From NCBI GenBank assembly GCA_947629795.1, contig CANRFC010000030.1:1-36963 (forward strand): a stretch of DNA of 36,963 bases, read 5' to 3'. How positions within the stretch are numbered: the first letter of the stretch is position 1; each line of letters begins with the position of its first letter. The DNA comes from an uncultured Oscillospiraceae bacterium. GTDB taxonomy: Bacteria; Bacillota; Clostridia; Oscillospirales; Oscillospiraceae. The position numbers were made by a program, and so were the translations under genes. Below, piece after piece: positions 24,679 through 32,792 of this stretch. The notes under the pieces are model-generated. The model saw nothing but the letters and a program-made list of their open reading frames with translations. It made no database searches and was not told the origin of the DNA.

Positions 24679-25854
24679 TTACTTTGCCATGCGGTAGATG
24701 TTGGCCATGTCCTCTCTTGTCAGGTGCTTCACCGCGCCCAGCTTGCCCCGGGTGGCGATGTCGCACTTCTCGGCCAGCTCCAGGATCTGCGCCTCGGTGG
24801 GCTCCACCCCCAGCTCCCGCAGGTTGGTGGGCATGCCGATGGCGCGGTAGAAGTCCTCCATGGCCTCGACGCCCTTCAGGGCGGTGGCGGTGGCGTCAGC
24901 CTGGGGCTCCACGCCCAGGACGTTCACGGCAAACTTGGCGAACCGGGCGGGATCCTCAGGCAGAACGTACCGGGCCCAGGAGCCCCAGATGGCGGCCAGG
25001 CCCGCGCCGTGGGCGACGTCGAACATTCCGCCTACCTCATGCTCCAGACGGTGGCAGGCCCAGTCTCCCCCGCCGGCACCGCAGCCGGTAAGGCCGTTGT
25101 GGCTGAGGCTGGAGGCCCACATCACGTTGGCCCGGGCCTCATAGTTGTTGGGGTCGGCAACCAGCTCCCTGGACGCGGCGATGACCGCGCGCATCAGGCC
25201 CTCGGCCAGGGCGTCGGTGAGGTCCATCACGTCAAAGTTGAAGTACCGCTCCATGGTGTGCATCAGGATGTCGGCGCAGCCGCAGGCGGTCTGGTAGGCG
25301 GGCAGGGTCATGGTCAGCTCCGGGTCCATGATGGCGAACTTGGGCCGGCAGTAGTCGGTGTTGCACCCCCGCTTGAGCCAGCCGTTCTCGTTGGTGATCA
25401 CCGAGGAGTTGCTCATCTCGCTGCCGGCGGCGGCGATGGTGACGATGGCGCCGATGGGCATGCAGGCCGTGGGGGCGCGTTTGAAGTCGTAGAAGTCCCA
25501 CACATCCCCATCGTTGGCCAGGCCGTAGCCGATGGCCTTGGCCGAGTCGATGACGCTGCCGCCGCCCACGGGCAGGAGGAGATCCACGCCCTCTTTCCTG
25601 CACAGCTCGATGCCCTCATACACCAGGCTCAGCCGGGGATTGGGCACCACGCCGCCCAGCTCCACGTGGGCGATCCCGGCGGCGTCCAGGGCGGCCTTCA
25701 CCCGGTCCAGAAGACCGGTGCGCTTCACGCTGCCCCCGCCGTAGTGGATCAGGACCTTGCTGCCCCCGAACTGCTTGACCAGCTCGCCCGCCTTTTCCAC
25801 CGTCCCCTTGCCGAAGACCACCTTGGTGGGGGTGTAGTACTCGAAATTCATCAT
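24679..25854 (-). CDS. Iron-containing alcohol dehydrogenase (butanol dehydrogenase/YqhD-like)
   Basis: 391-aa group III dehydrogenase reducing aldehydes to alcohols with NAD(P)H. N-terminal nucleotide-binding part: PTKVVFGKGTVEKAG, HYGGGSVKRTGLLD, and the GGGS motif in PVGGGSVIDSAKAIG. The iron site is formed by Asp/His residues of the helical C-terminal part (CGCADILMHTMERYF, WACHRLEHEVGGMFDVAHGAGLAAIWG). The sequence fits the NADPH-dependent BdhA/BdhB group. Start codon is the first of two adjacent ATGs, 10 nt after GGAGG. It lies 42 nt after the XRE regulator with no terminator between, so it may be read from the DUF2975 promoter. Confidence 0.93.
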   Translation of the reverse strand: MMNFEYYTPTKVVFGKGTVEKAGELVKQFGGSKVLIHYGGGSVKRTGLLDRVKAALDAAGIAHVELGGVVPNPRLSLVYEGIELCRKEGVDLLLPVGGGSVIDSAKAIGYGLANDGDVWDFYDFKRAPTACMPIGAIVTIAAAGSEMSNSSVITNENGWLKRGCNTDYCRPKFAIMDPELTMTLPAYQTACGCADILMHTMERYFNFDVMDLTDALAEGLMRAVIAASRELVADPNNYEARANVMWASSLSHNGLTGCGAGGGDWACHRLEHEVGGMFDVAHGAGLAAIWGSWARYVLPEDPARFAKFAVNVLGVEPQADATATALKGVEAMEDFYRAIGMPTNLRELGVEPTEAQILELAEKCDIATRGKLGAVKHLTREDMANIYRMAK

Positions 25855-25896
25855 CGCGGCATTTCCTCCTTGCGTTTTTTTGGGGGCCTGACGGGG

Positions 25897-26124
25897 TCAA
25901 TTTTCCTCCCCGGCTTCCTCCTTTTGGTACTCCAGAATGTCGCCCGGGGTGCACTCCAGGGCCTCACAGATGGCGGCCAGGGTGGAAAAGCGCACCGCCG
26001 TGACCTTGTTGTTCTTGATCTTGGACAGGTTCACGTTGGAGATGCCCACCCGCTGGGCCAGCTCGCCCAGCGACATTTTCCGCTCCACCATCATCCGGTC
26101 CAGGCGGAGTATGATCCTTCCCAT
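25897..26124 (-). CDS. XRE/Cro-type HTH regulator (YozG-like)
   Basis: 75 aa, nearly all helix-turn-helix: MVERKMSLGELAQRVGISNVNLSKIKNNKVTAVRFSTLAAICEALEC, followed by the common ending TPGDILEYQKEE. It stands 12 nt after the DUF2975 gene, the usual partnership in Firmicutes. It probably represses its own promoter at 26753-26781. Confidence 0.92.
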   Translation of the reverse strand: MGRIILRLDRMMVERKMSLGELAQRVGISNVNLSKIKNNKVTAVRFSTLAAICEALECTPGDILEYQKEEAGEEN

Positions 26125-26136
26125 GGGGTTCCCTCC

Positions 26137-26685
26137 TTACACCAGGCCCTCGGTGTCGGCCTCCAGCTCCATGCCCCGGGCGAAAATACGGGACAGGCTG
26201 AGGACCACCAAGCCCACCAGCAGCTCGCCCATGTTCACGCGGACCTCGGTGACCCCGGGCCCCAGGAGCAGCCGGGCGATGATGCTCATCACCAGTCCCG
26301 CCGCGGGCACGGCGATGAGGAAATATCCGATCTCCCGGACCATGCGCACGTTGTCCGCGGTGAAGGGGGTGGAGCCCTCGGAGCCCTTGAGGATGCGATA
26401 GACATTGCGGAACACCATGGCCATCAGGGCCATCAGGACGGCGCCGCCGGAGAGAAACACCATCAGCGCCTTCAGGTCCAGCGCCCCGGTGAAGTCGGCC
26501 ACCATGATCTCAAAGCCCCAGGCGGCCGCCGTCTCTCCCGGCTGGGCCGCCCCGACCACCGCCTTCTCCCCGAAGAGCAGGACCAGGACCAGTCCCACCA
26601 GCATCCCCACCGTACCGATCCACAGGGCGACCTCCACCAGCTTGGCCAACACCCGGGTGGCCTTATCCAGCTTACTTACCTGCAT
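26137..26685 (-). CDS. DUF2975 membrane protein
   Basis: 182 aa with four hydrophobic segments: about 14-40 (LAKLVEVALWIGTVGMLVGLV), 68-92, 112-135 and 150-168. The loop RILKGSEGSTPFTADNVRMVREIGYFL is the DUF2975 signature. Function unknown; almost always paired with a small XRE repressor. GGAGG 8 nt before the ATG. Confidence 0.88.
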   Translation of the reverse strand: MQVSKLDKATRVLAKLVEVALWIGTVGMLVGLVLVLLFGEKAVVGAAQPGETAAAWGFEIMVADFTGALDLKALMVFLSGGAVLMALMAMVFRNVYRILKGSEGSTPFTADNVRMVREIGYFLIAVPAAGLVMSIIARLLLGPGVTEVRVNMGELLVGLVVLSLSRIFARGMELEADTEGLV

Positions 26686-26752
26686 CTCTTTTTCCTCCTG
26701 TCTGGGGCGGGCGTCCCCGCCGAAAAATGCTCAGACCGGTCTTGATGAGGTG

Positions 26753-26781
26753 AGTATACCACCGGCGTTATCGTCTGTCAA
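26753..26781 (-). promoter_or_regulatory. Promoter of DUF2975-XRE
   Basis: Perfect TTGACA (26776-26781), 17 nt, TATACT (26753-26758). Confidence 0.85.
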
Positions 26782-26784
26782 CTA

Positions 26785-26817
26785 TTTTTTAATGTTTCTC
26801 GTTAATTTTTTAATGTT
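26785..26817. repeat. Phased direct repeat upstream of the DUF2975 promoter
   Basis: TTTTTTAATGTT at 26785-26796 and again at 26806-26817, 21 bp apart (two helical turns), just upstream of the -35 box. Read on the minus strand it is AACATTAAAAAA. It may be a regulator site or an UP element. The rest of 26818-26902 holds only a short GC hairpin near 26839-26856 and AT-rich DNA; no gene. Confidence 0.5.
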
Positions 26818-26902
26818 GCACATCTTTCCTCGGCCCATGGCTGCCCCGCTGGCAGCTATTTTGCTCCAATTAGTTGACAATAATTGAATTATGTCATCTA
26901 TA

Positions 26903-28006
26903 TTATGTCAACCGTCCAAAATACCACCCGGTGGCGCCGTCCTTCTTGCACAGGGCCCGGTCTGAGAGCCGGCGGACCACGCTGAGCCGGTCGCCGGGGG
27001 CCACGGGGAGCCGGTAGTCGGTGGAGTCCTCGCAGTGGACCCCCCTGTCGTCAAAGCGCAGATAGTCGGTGAGGACCTCCAGCTCCCGGCCGGTCTCCAG
27101 ATGGCGGCACAGGGAGAGCTCCCGGCCCTCCTTCAGCACCTCCAGGGCGCTGCGGCCCCAGCGGATGTTCACCGGGTGGGCAGACGCCTCCTGGGGGTCC
27201 AGGGCAGTCATCACGGGGAAGCCGTCGTAGGCCACGTAGGAGAACTCTCCCCCGGGCTCATCCGGCAGGATGAGGGCGTTGAGCTGGCCGTCGGCCTTCA
27301 GGGTGCAGCCCCCGTCGATGGAGGCGATGTGCCGGTCATGGAGGAGGATGGGCTTGGCCGAGGGGATGTCCGGGCGGTAGAGGGTCACCGGCCAGTGGCC
27401 CACGATGACCCAGCGGCGGAAGGAATGGCCCTGACCCAGGAAGTCGTCATCCTTCATGCAGGAGAAGGCGTCCAGCTCCTCTAAGTTGTCCTCCCGGGGC
27501 ACGCCGCCGTGGACAAAGAGGTAATCCTGGTTGACATAGATCTGTGGCAGATCCCGCAGAAAGTCCAGCTCCTCGGGGAATCTGGCCTGAATGGCCGCCC
27601 GGGCGGCGGGGTAGTCCGCCGGGTCCTCGATGGCCGCCCCCGCCAGGTGGGCCATCTTCACCAGGACACACCGCTCCCCCAGCCGCCGGAACCAGCCGGG
27701 GTAAAAGCTCTCGGGAATGTCCGGCCGGGCATCCACAAAGGCGGGGGTGATGTTGTCGCAGTTGCCCAGGATCGAGTACACAGTGTAATTTTTAGTCAGT
27801 TCTATAACGTACTGTAATGTCTCCAGGCTGCCCTCGCTGCGCTCCAGGATGTCGCCCAGGACAATGAGGATGTCCTCCCGGCCAAAGCCCGCCTTGCGCA
27901 GCAGGCCCTTCAAAAGCGGGAGGTTGCCGTGGATATCGCTGACCACCAGCACCCGCCGGCCTGGGGGGAGCTGGATGGGTCTCACTTTCGCCTTGATGTC
28001 GCTCAC
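26903..28006 (-). CDS. Metallophosphoesterase with C-terminal extension
   Basis: 367 aa. Calcineurin-like motifs in order: VVSDIHGN (D24, H26), LGDILERSEG, GNCDN, FVHGGVP, and VGHWPVTLY, about 20-230. This order with a late GHWPV resembles PPP-type phosphatases such as ApaH/PrpE. Residues 245-367 are an added domain ending in a strand-rich SH3-like part (DYRLPVAPGDRLSVVRRLSDRALCKKDGATGWYFGRLT). Targets could be phosphoproteins or dinucleotide polyphosphates; not decidable here. The start is GTG. It follows prmA by 54 nt on the same strand. Confidence 0.83.
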   Translation of the reverse strand: MSDIKAKVRPIQLPPGRRVLVVSDIHGNLPLLKGLLRKAGFGREDILIVLGDILERSEGSLETLQYVIELTKNYTVYSILGNCDNITPAFVDARPDIPESFYPGWFRRLGERCVLVKMAHLAGAAIEDPADYPAARAAIQARFPEELDFLRDLPQIYVNQDYLFVHGGVPREDNLEELDAFSCMKDDDFLGQGHSFRRWVIVGHWPVTLYRPDIPSAKPILLHDRHIASIDGGCTLKADGQLNALILPDEPGGEFSYVAYDGFPVMTALDPQEASAHPVNIRWGRSALEVLKEGRELSLCRHLETGRELEVLTDYLRFDDRGVHCEDSTDYRLPVAPGDRLSVVRRLSDRALCKKDGATGWYFGRLT

Positions 28007-28060
28007 CTCTTCTTCCGGGCTTTATGATGCCCCTTCCTGCCCGTCTCTTCCGTCCTTTTT

Positions 28061-29002
28061 TCAGCTCCGGGCGGCCAGGAAGGCGGTCCAGCCGTCCTTT
28101 TCCAGGGTCTTTTGGACCTGCAGGCCGTTCCGCTCCAGGGCGGAGCGGACCTCGCCGGCGCGCTCCGAAATGACGCCCGAGCACAGGAACAGCCCGCCGG
28201 GGGTCAGGAACTCCCCGGCAAAGGCGGACAGGGGGATGATCACGTCGGCCACGATGTTGGCCAGCACCACCCGGTAGGGCCCGGTCCCGGAGAGCTCCTC
28301 CACCAGCTTTTTGTCGGAGAGTACGTCCCCCGCCCGGACGGTGTACCGGTCCCGGCCGATGCCGTTGAGGGCGGCGTTTTCATAGGCCACGTCCACCGCC
28401 TTGGGGTCGATGTCCACCCCCAGGGCCCGCTCCGCCCCCAAATTCAGGGCGGCGATGGACAAAATGCCGCTGCCGCAGCCCAGGTCCAGCACGGCGTCTC
28501 CGGGCTCTGCCACCTCCTCCAGAAGGGTCAGGCAGAGCTGGGTGGAGGCGTGGGACCCGGTGCCGAAGGTGAGGCCGGGGTTGAGATACACCGCCGTACG
28601 CCCGTCGGGCACTCCCTTCTCCCGCTCCCACTCCGGGACGATGGCCAGCTTTTGGCCCACCTCCATGACGTGGTAGTATTTCTGCCAGCCGTAGGCCCAG
28701 TCCTCCTCCCGGAGGGCGGTCACCGAGACCGGGTTGGAGATCCCCGCCAGGGCGGCGGCCATCTCCTCTCTGCCTTGGTCGGTGTCGGGGACGTAGAACT
28801 TGATCCGGGCAACCCCCCGCATCCGCTCCAGCAGGGCGTCGTCCACATAGTCCCAATACTGGCGGTTCTGCTCCAGAAACTGCTTGAAGTCGGCCTCGTC
28901 CTCCAGGACCAGGCCCTCGGCGCCGTTCATGGTGAGTTTGGCGGCCAGGTCGTCCAGCTCGGCGTCGGTGGTCTCCACCGTCACTTCCAGCCACTTGTCC
29001 AT
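28061..29002 (-). CDS. prmA: Ribosomal protein L11 methyltransferase PrmA
   Basis: 313 aa from MDKWLEVTVETTDAELDD. N-terminal L11-recognition domain at 1-90, then the Rossmann methylase: PGLTFGTGSHASTQLCL, VLDLGCGSGILSIAA (SAM motif I), VDIDPKAVD, and VLANIVADVII with the NxxA substrate motif. It trimethylates L11. Start choice: ATG 6 nt after GAGGAGG; five codons further upstream the frame is open but without a site. Confidence 0.94.
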   Translation of the reverse strand: MDKWLEVTVETTDAELDDLAAKLTMNGAEGLVLEDEADFKQFLEQNRQYWDYVDDALLERMRGVARIKFYVPDTDQGREEMAAALAGISNPVSVTALREEDWAYGWQKYYHVMEVGQKLAIVPEWEREKGVPDGRTAVYLNPGLTFGTGSHASTQLCLTLLEEVAEPGDAVLDLGCGSGILSIAALNLGAERALGVDIDPKAVDVAYENAALNGIGRDRYTVRAGDVLSDKKLVEELSGTGPYRVVLANIVADVIIPLSAFAGEFLTPGGLFLCSGVISERAGEVRSALERNGLQVQKTLEKDGWTAFLAARS

Positions 29003-29016
29003 GGATATCCTCCTCA

Positions 29017-29050
29017 AAAGGCGAGCGGCGGGGCCTCCCCCGCCGCTCGC
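29017..29050 (-). terminator. Terminator of DegV-DUF1836
   Basis: 13-bp stem GCGAGCGGCGGGG (29021-29033) with 29038-29050; on the minus strand followed by CTTTTG. It lies only about 10 nt ahead of the prmA ribosome binding site, so leaky termination could feed prmA. Confidence 0.8.
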
Positions 29051-29090
29051 AGAAAGCTCTCTTGAATTGTACCCAAAAACCGCCCCGCTG

Positions 29091-29963
29091 TCAACGGTGC
29101 TCCCCGGTAAAGAAGAGGGCCACGCAGCCGCAGCCGGTGTGGGAGCCGATCACCGGGCCGATGAAGTTGTAGACCACGTCCTTCACGCCGTACTTTTCCT
29201 TCATCTTCTCCCCCACGTACTGGGCGTCAGGGAGGCAGTCGGCGTGGCTGATGAAGATGGTCTGCTCAGAGAGGTCAGTGCCCAGCTCCCCCGCCTTGTC
29301 CACCAGGGCGTCCAGGGAGGCCCTGCGGCCCCGGGCCTTGGCCATGTTGATAAGGTGGCCCTCGTCATCCATGTGCATCACGGGCTTGATCTGGAGCATG
29401 GTGCCCATGACGGCGGTGGCGGCCGAGACCCGCCCGCCCCGCTTCAGGTGCATCAGGTCGTCCACGGTGAACCAGTGGCACTGGTGGAAGCGGTACTCCT
29501 CCGCCCAAGCCTTCACCTCTTCGATGGTGGCGCCGTCGCGCTTTTTCCGGGCCGCGTGCCAGACAAAAAGCCCCTGGCCCAGGGAGGCCGAGAGGGTGTC
29601 CACCACGAAGAGCTTGCGCTCGGGATACTTGGGGGAGAGCTCTGCCGCCGCCAGATTGGCGGCCTGGCAGGTGGCGGACAGCCCGGAGGAAAAGGCCAGC
29701 ACCAGCACGTCCTTCCCCGCCTGGAGCAGGGGCTCCAGCACCTCGATATACTCCGCCATGTTCACGGCGGCGGTGGTGCCCATCTCCCCGTCCCGGATGA
29801 GCTGGTAGAAGGTCTCGGGGGCCATCTCCCGGTTGTCGGGGTAGTTCTTGTAGGTCTTGCCCTGGATGGTGAAGCGCAGAGGCAGTACCTCCACCTCCAT
29901 CTCCCGCACCAGCTCCGCCGAGAGGTCGGCGGAGGAATCGGTGACGATCACATACTCACTCAT
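29091..29963 (-). CDS. DegV family fatty-acid-binding protein
   Basis: 290 aa. Starts MSEYVIVTDSSADLSAEL, the family N-terminus. Other marks: FSSGLSATCQAA, LKRGGRVSAATAVMGTMLQIKPVMHMDDEG, and the ending IGPVIGSHTGCGCVALFF. DegV/FakB proteins carry a fatty acid in a buried pocket, and FakB presents it to a kinase; no fakA gene is in the window. Start choice: ATG after GGAGAGGGAG; it overlaps DUF1836 by 8 nt. Confidence 0.93.
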   Translation of the reverse strand: MSEYVIVTDSSADLSAELVREMEVEVLPLRFTIQGKTYKNYPDNREMAPETFYQLIRDGEMGTTAAVNMAEYIEVLEPLLQAGKDVLVLAFSSGLSATCQAANLAAAELSPKYPERKLFVVDTLSASLGQGLFVWHAARKKRDGATIEEVKAWAEEYRFHQCHWFTVDDLMHLKRGGRVSAATAVMGTMLQIKPVMHMDDEGHLINMAKARGRRASLDALVDKAGELGTDLSEQTIFISHADCLPDAQYVGEKMKEKYGVKDVVYNFIGPVIGSHTGCGCVALFFTGEHR

Positions 29964-30516
29964 GCTTGTGCTCCCTCTCCTTCTTTTCCTTTTTCTCCTT
30001 TTTCCGCTTCTCCTTCTCACTCTCGGGGGCGGGGTCCCTGGCCCGGATGAGCTCGATGACCCGCTGGCAGGCCAGCTTGTGGGCGTAGCTGCCCAGGGCC
30101 AGAGTCCGGGCCAGCTCGGTGAGGTCGGCGCTGTCGGTGTCCAGCTCCCCGGCCACGTCCTTCAGGGCCAGGTCCAGGTCCCGGAGGAAGCCCTCATAGG
30201 TCTCCCTGGGGTCCTCCCCCTGGGCCAGCAGCCCCGCGTCCCGCACCGGCAGGACCTGCTTCATGGCGCAGATGGCGGTGAGGTAGGCCAGATGGGTGCG
30301 GTTGTACCGCTTGCCCTCGGCCCTGGGAAGCAGGCCGTCCTTGATATAGTTGTTCACCATGGCCGAGGTCAGCCGGTCCTCCTCGCCGTACTCGATGAGC
30401 TGACGGGGCATATAGCCGATGAGCTGGTCCATGTAGAGGCTCAGGTCGGGCAGGCTGTCCCAACCGGCGGGCCGCTGCCCCTCCAGGCGCTCCCTGAGTT
30501 CCTTGAGCTCCTCCAA
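29956..30516 (-). CDS. DUF1836 protein (MerR-like helix-turn-helix)
   Basis: 186 aa. DUF1836 pattern: MDQLIGYMPRQLIEYGEEDRLTSAMVNNYIKDGLLPRAEGKRYNRTHLAYLTAI, in which the VNNYIKxGLxP/YxRxHL part is a MerR-like DNA-binding helix pair. The C-terminal tail is a long, highly charged Lys/Glu run (about 165-186). Start choice: TTG 6 nt after GGGAGG; a TTG five codons upstream has no ribosome binding site. Co-transcribed with DegV. Confidence 0.83.
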   Translation of the reverse strand: MEELKELRERLEGQRPAGWDSLPDLSLYMDQLIGYMPRQLIEYGEEDRLTSAMVNNYIKDGLLPRAEGKRYNRTHLAYLTAICAMKQVLPVRDAGLLAQGEDPRETYEGFLRDLDLALKDVAGELDTDSADLTELARTLALGSYAHKLACQRVIELIRARDPAPESEKEKRKKEKKEKKEREHKHE

Positions 30517-30545
30517 GAAGGTCCCTCCCAAATATCATTTCGAAT

Positions 30546-30574
30546 ATCATATCACAAGTTCTGGGAGAAGTAAA
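30546..30574 (-). promoter_or_regulatory. Promoter of DUF1836-DegV
   Basis: TTTACT (30569-30574), 17 nt, TATGAT (30546-30551). AATATCAT occurs twice 12 bp apart (30531-30550), overlapping the start region, possibly an operator. Confidence 0.55.
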
Positions 30575-30599
30575 GGGCTTTTCCCCGAACCAGCACGCT

Positions 30600-30911
30600 T
30601 CAGTGGACCAGGAGGAGCTCGGCCAGGAGCACCGTCAGGCAGCAGCACACCGAAACCGGGAACAGTCCCGCTCCCAGCCAGGCCAGCACCACCCCCACCA
30701 CCAGGGCCAGGGCGCCGGCCACCGGGCTCTGGGTGGCCTCCACGATGGCGGGGAAGGTCATCACCGCCAGGGTCACGTAGGGCACGTAGTAGAGGAAGGA
30801 GCGCACGAACCGGTTCCGGATCTGCCCCCGGATGAGAGTCAGGGGCAGCACCCGCACGGCAAAGCTCACCGCCGCCATGACAGCGATGTAGATCCACACA
30901 TTACCCGACAT
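30600..30911 (-). CDS. azlD: AzlD branched-chain amino acid exporter subunit
   Basis: 103-aa membrane protein with about four helices. AzlD signature FAVRVLPLTLIRGQIRNRFVRSFLYYVPYVTLAVMTFP. It forms the BrnFE/AzlCD-type exporter with AzlC. The start overlaps the azlC end by 11 nt, with GGAGAGG in that gene. Confidence 0.93.
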   Translation of the reverse strand: MSGNVWIYIAVMAAVSFAVRVLPLTLIRGQIRNRFVRSFLYYVPYVTLAVMTFPAIVEATQSPVAGALALVVGVVLAWLGAGLFPVSVCCCLTVLLAELLLVH

Positions 30912-31641
30912 GGTCCTCTCCTCCTTCCTCTTCCTTGATGGGAAACAGGGCGGCGGCCCCCATGGACAAAATGAGAGTCAGCAGGATGACCCGGCTCCCC
31001 GCCGAGAGCTCCCGCACCAGGGGCAGGACCTCCGCCGCCAGGCTGGCGGCAAAGCCCAGGGCCACCAGGACCAGCACCACCCGGTCCTTCCGGGCCGGGG
31101 GAATGATGATGGCCAGGAACATGCCGTAAAGGGCCACGCTCAGGGCGCTCACCGCCCGCACCGGCAGGATGTTCCCCGCCGTGATGCCCAGGGCGGTGCC
31201 CAGGGCCCAGCAGGGAATGGCCACCAGCATGGCCCCGTAGGTGTATCGGGGCTCCAGGTGCCCCGGCCGGGCCATGGTGATACCGAAGATCTCGTCAGTG
31301 ATACCGAAACCCACCCCGATGCGGTGAAAGAAGGGGGTGTCCGGGCCGAATTTCTGGCTCATGGCGCAGCTCATCAGCAGGTAGCGGGCGTTGGTGATGA
31401 GGATGGTCAACGCCATCTCCCAGTAGGGCGCGGCGGCGGCGATGAGGGTGATCCCGGCGTACTCTCCGGCCGAGGCGTGGTTGAGCACGCTGATGATGAA
31501 GCCCTGAAGGGCGGTGAGTCCCGCGTTCCGCCCGGCGATGCCCAGGGAAAAGGCCACGGCAAAGTATCCCGCGGCGATGGGCACCCCGTCCCGCATCCCC
31601 TCCAGAAACTCCCGGCCCGGCCGGCGCAAGGTCTGTTCCAT
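30901..31641 (-). CDS. azlC: AzlC branched-chain amino acid exporter subunit
   Basis: 246 aa, five to seven membrane helices. AzlC marks: REFLEGMRDGVPIAAGYFAVAFSLGIAGRNAGLT, NHASAGEYAGI, NARYLLMSCAMSQKF, and GFGITDEIFGI. Exports branched-chain amino acids or their analogues. AAAGGAG before the ATG, promoter at 31678-31706. Confidence 0.94.
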   Translation of the reverse strand: MEQTLRRPGREFLEGMRDGVPIAAGYFAVAFSLGIAGRNAGLTALQGFIISVLNHASAGEYAGITLIAAAAPYWEMALTILITNARYLLMSCAMSQKFGPDTPFFHRIGVGFGITDEIFGITMARPGHLEPRYTYGAMLVAIPCWALGTALGITAGNILPVRAVSALSVALYGMFLAIIIPPARKDRVVLVLVALGFAASLAAEVLPLVRELSAGSRVILLTLILSMGAAALFPIKEEEGGEDHVG

Positions 31642-31677
31642 TTCGAATCCTCTCCTTTGAGGGTCTTGAGTATGCCC

Positions 31678-31706
31678 ATTTTAAACCAAATTTCACCCGG
31701 CGTAAA
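31678..31706 (-). promoter_or_regulatory. azlCD promoter
   Basis: TTTACG (31701-31706), 17 nt, TAAAAT (31678-31683). Confidence 0.6.
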
Positions 31707-31724
31707 GTGTATAGCTGTAAAATA

Positions 31725-31753
31725 TTGACGTTCCGCCCAAAATCCTGTACAAT
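31725..31753 (+). promoter_or_regulatory. Promoter of the DUF1508 gene
   Basis: TTGACG (31725-31730), 17 nt, TACAAT (31748-31753), divergent from the azlCD promoter. Confidence 0.8.
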
Positions 31754-31805
31754 GGAAATGGTTTCCACAAGAGAACCAAATTTTTGACAGGAAAGGATGT
31801 TACGC

Positions 31806-32177
31806 ATGGGCAAGTTCGTCATCAACACCACCGCCACCGGCTTCACTTTCCACCTGAAGGCCGCCAATGGGCAGACCATCGCCACCTCCGAGGTCTACAC
31901 CACTGAGGCCGCCTGCAAAAAAGGCATTGAGAGCGTGAAGGTCAACGCTCCCGTTGCCGCCCTGGAGGACCAGACTGTGGAGGGCTTCGCCACGGAAAAG
32001 CACCCCAAGTTTGAGGTCTACACCGACAAGAAGGGCGAGACCCGCTTCCGCCTCACCGCCAAGAACGGCCAGACCGTGGCCGTGTCTGAGGGCTACGCCT
32101 CCCACGACTCCGCTCTGAACGGAGTGGAGAGCGTCCGCAAGAACGCCCCCGACGCCGCCGTAGAGGAGGGCAAGTAA
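31806..32177 (+). CDS. YegP-like protein with tandem DUF1508 domains
   Basis: 123 aa. Two repeats of about 48 residues: GKFVINTTATGFTFHLKAANGQTIATSEVYTT...GIESVKVNAP and KFEVYTDKKGETRFRLTAKNGQTVAVSEGY...GVESVRKNAP. This is the DUF1508 (YegP) pattern of small beta sheets. Function unknown; often abundant stress proteins. Start choice: ATG 8 nt after GGAAAGGA; an ATG three codons earlier touches the site. The stop overlaps the next start (TAATG). Confidence 0.9.
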   Translation: MGKFVINTTATGFTFHLKAANGQTIATSEVYTTEAACKKGIESVKVNAPVAALEDQTVEGFATEKHPKFEVYTDKKGETRFRLTAKNGQTVAVSEGYASHDSALNGVESVRKNAPDAAVEEGK

Positions 32178-32401
32178 TGGACGTGAAGGCCAAGGTCGAC
32201 GAGCTGGTCAACATGCTCAAGGCCGACCCCAAGCTGCTGGAGCAGTTCAAAGCAGACCCCGTCAAGGCCCTGGAGGGCCTCACCGGCATCGACCTGCCCG
32301 ATGAGCAGATCAAGCCCGTGGTGGACGGCATCAAGGCCAAGCTCGCCCTGGGCGGCGCCAAGGACGCCCTGGGCAAACTGGGTGATCTGTTTGGGAAATA
32401 A
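32177..32401 (+). CDS. Small acidic helical protein, unknown
   Basis: 74 aa, MDVKAKVDELVNMLKADPKL then LEQFKADPVKALEGLTGIDL, PDEQIKPVVDGIKAKLALGG and a Gly-rich end LGKLGDLFGK. It looks fully helical with a flexible C-terminus. The DPxxLEQFKADPVKAL pattern recalls leader-type small proteins (NHLP/Nif11), but no modification enzymes are near and no GG cleavage motif is obvious. Translationally coupled to DUF1508 and ended by a strong terminator, so it is a real gene. Confidence 0.8.
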   Translation: MDVKAKVDELVNMLKADPKLLEQFKADPVKALEGLTGIDLPDEQIKPVVDGIKAKLALGGAKDALGKLGDLFGK

Positions 32402-32422
32402 GCGCTCCATAACCACAAAAGT

Positions 32423-32454
32423 TCTCCCCGGGCCAAAGCCCGGGGAGATTTTTT
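32423..32454 (+). terminator. Terminator of the DUF1508 operon
   Basis: TCTCCCCGGGC (32423-32433), loop CAAA, perfect complement 32438-32448, then six T (32449-32454). Confidence 0.92.
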
Positions 32455-32457
32455 GTA

Positions 32458-32486
32458 TTCAGTATCCTTGCATCGTCCTTGCTTAC
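32458..32486. repeat. 29-bp direct repeat, left copy
   Basis: Begins TTCAGTATCC and ends CCTTGCTTAC; identical over 29 bp to 35243-35271. It lies 4 nt after the T-run of the DUF1508 terminator and marks the left edge of the toxin-antitoxin/IS island. Confidence 0.85.
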
Positions 32487-32528
32487 CAAAGTGCGCCGTA
32501 AAGCCCCTTTCTTTAAGCATGGGACGTG

Positions 32529-32792
32529 TCAAAGCAGCCTCTTCATATTTCTCCTGCTGTACTGGATACGCCGGACCTCCATCGTATCCCCGATCAGGAC
32601 ATAGAAAACGGAGAAGTTCCGGACCCGGATGCAGTAGTAGGGGTGTTCCCGCTCCCGTGCAGAGGGATATGACTCAAAGGCGTCAGCGCAAGACAGCCTC
32701 TCGTGGATCGCTGCCTCCACGTCATCCACCAGTCGCTCTGCGGCAATGGGATTTTTCAGCCGAAAGAGGATATAGTCCACGATCTCAGTGAA
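32529..32792 (-). pseudogene. parE-type toxin, 3' part (split by IS)
   Basis: Codons from FTEIVDYILFRLKNPIAAER to the end RRIQYSRRNMKRLL. This is a RelE/ParE-family toxin: helical hairpin, then strands with HPYYCIRVRNFSVFYVLIGDTMEVRRI. The first 17 codons are on the far side of the IS element (34784-34836). An open frame continues upstream into the IS end but begins at TTG without a ribosome binding site, so no toxin is made in normal form. Confidence 0.85.

Noticed and set aside
26873-26912. Inverted GTTGACA/TGTCAAC pair at the end of the metallophosphoesterase gene
   Set aside because: Arms are short, the right arm is inside the coding end, and no gene is served by either as a -35 box; probably chance in AT-rich DNA.
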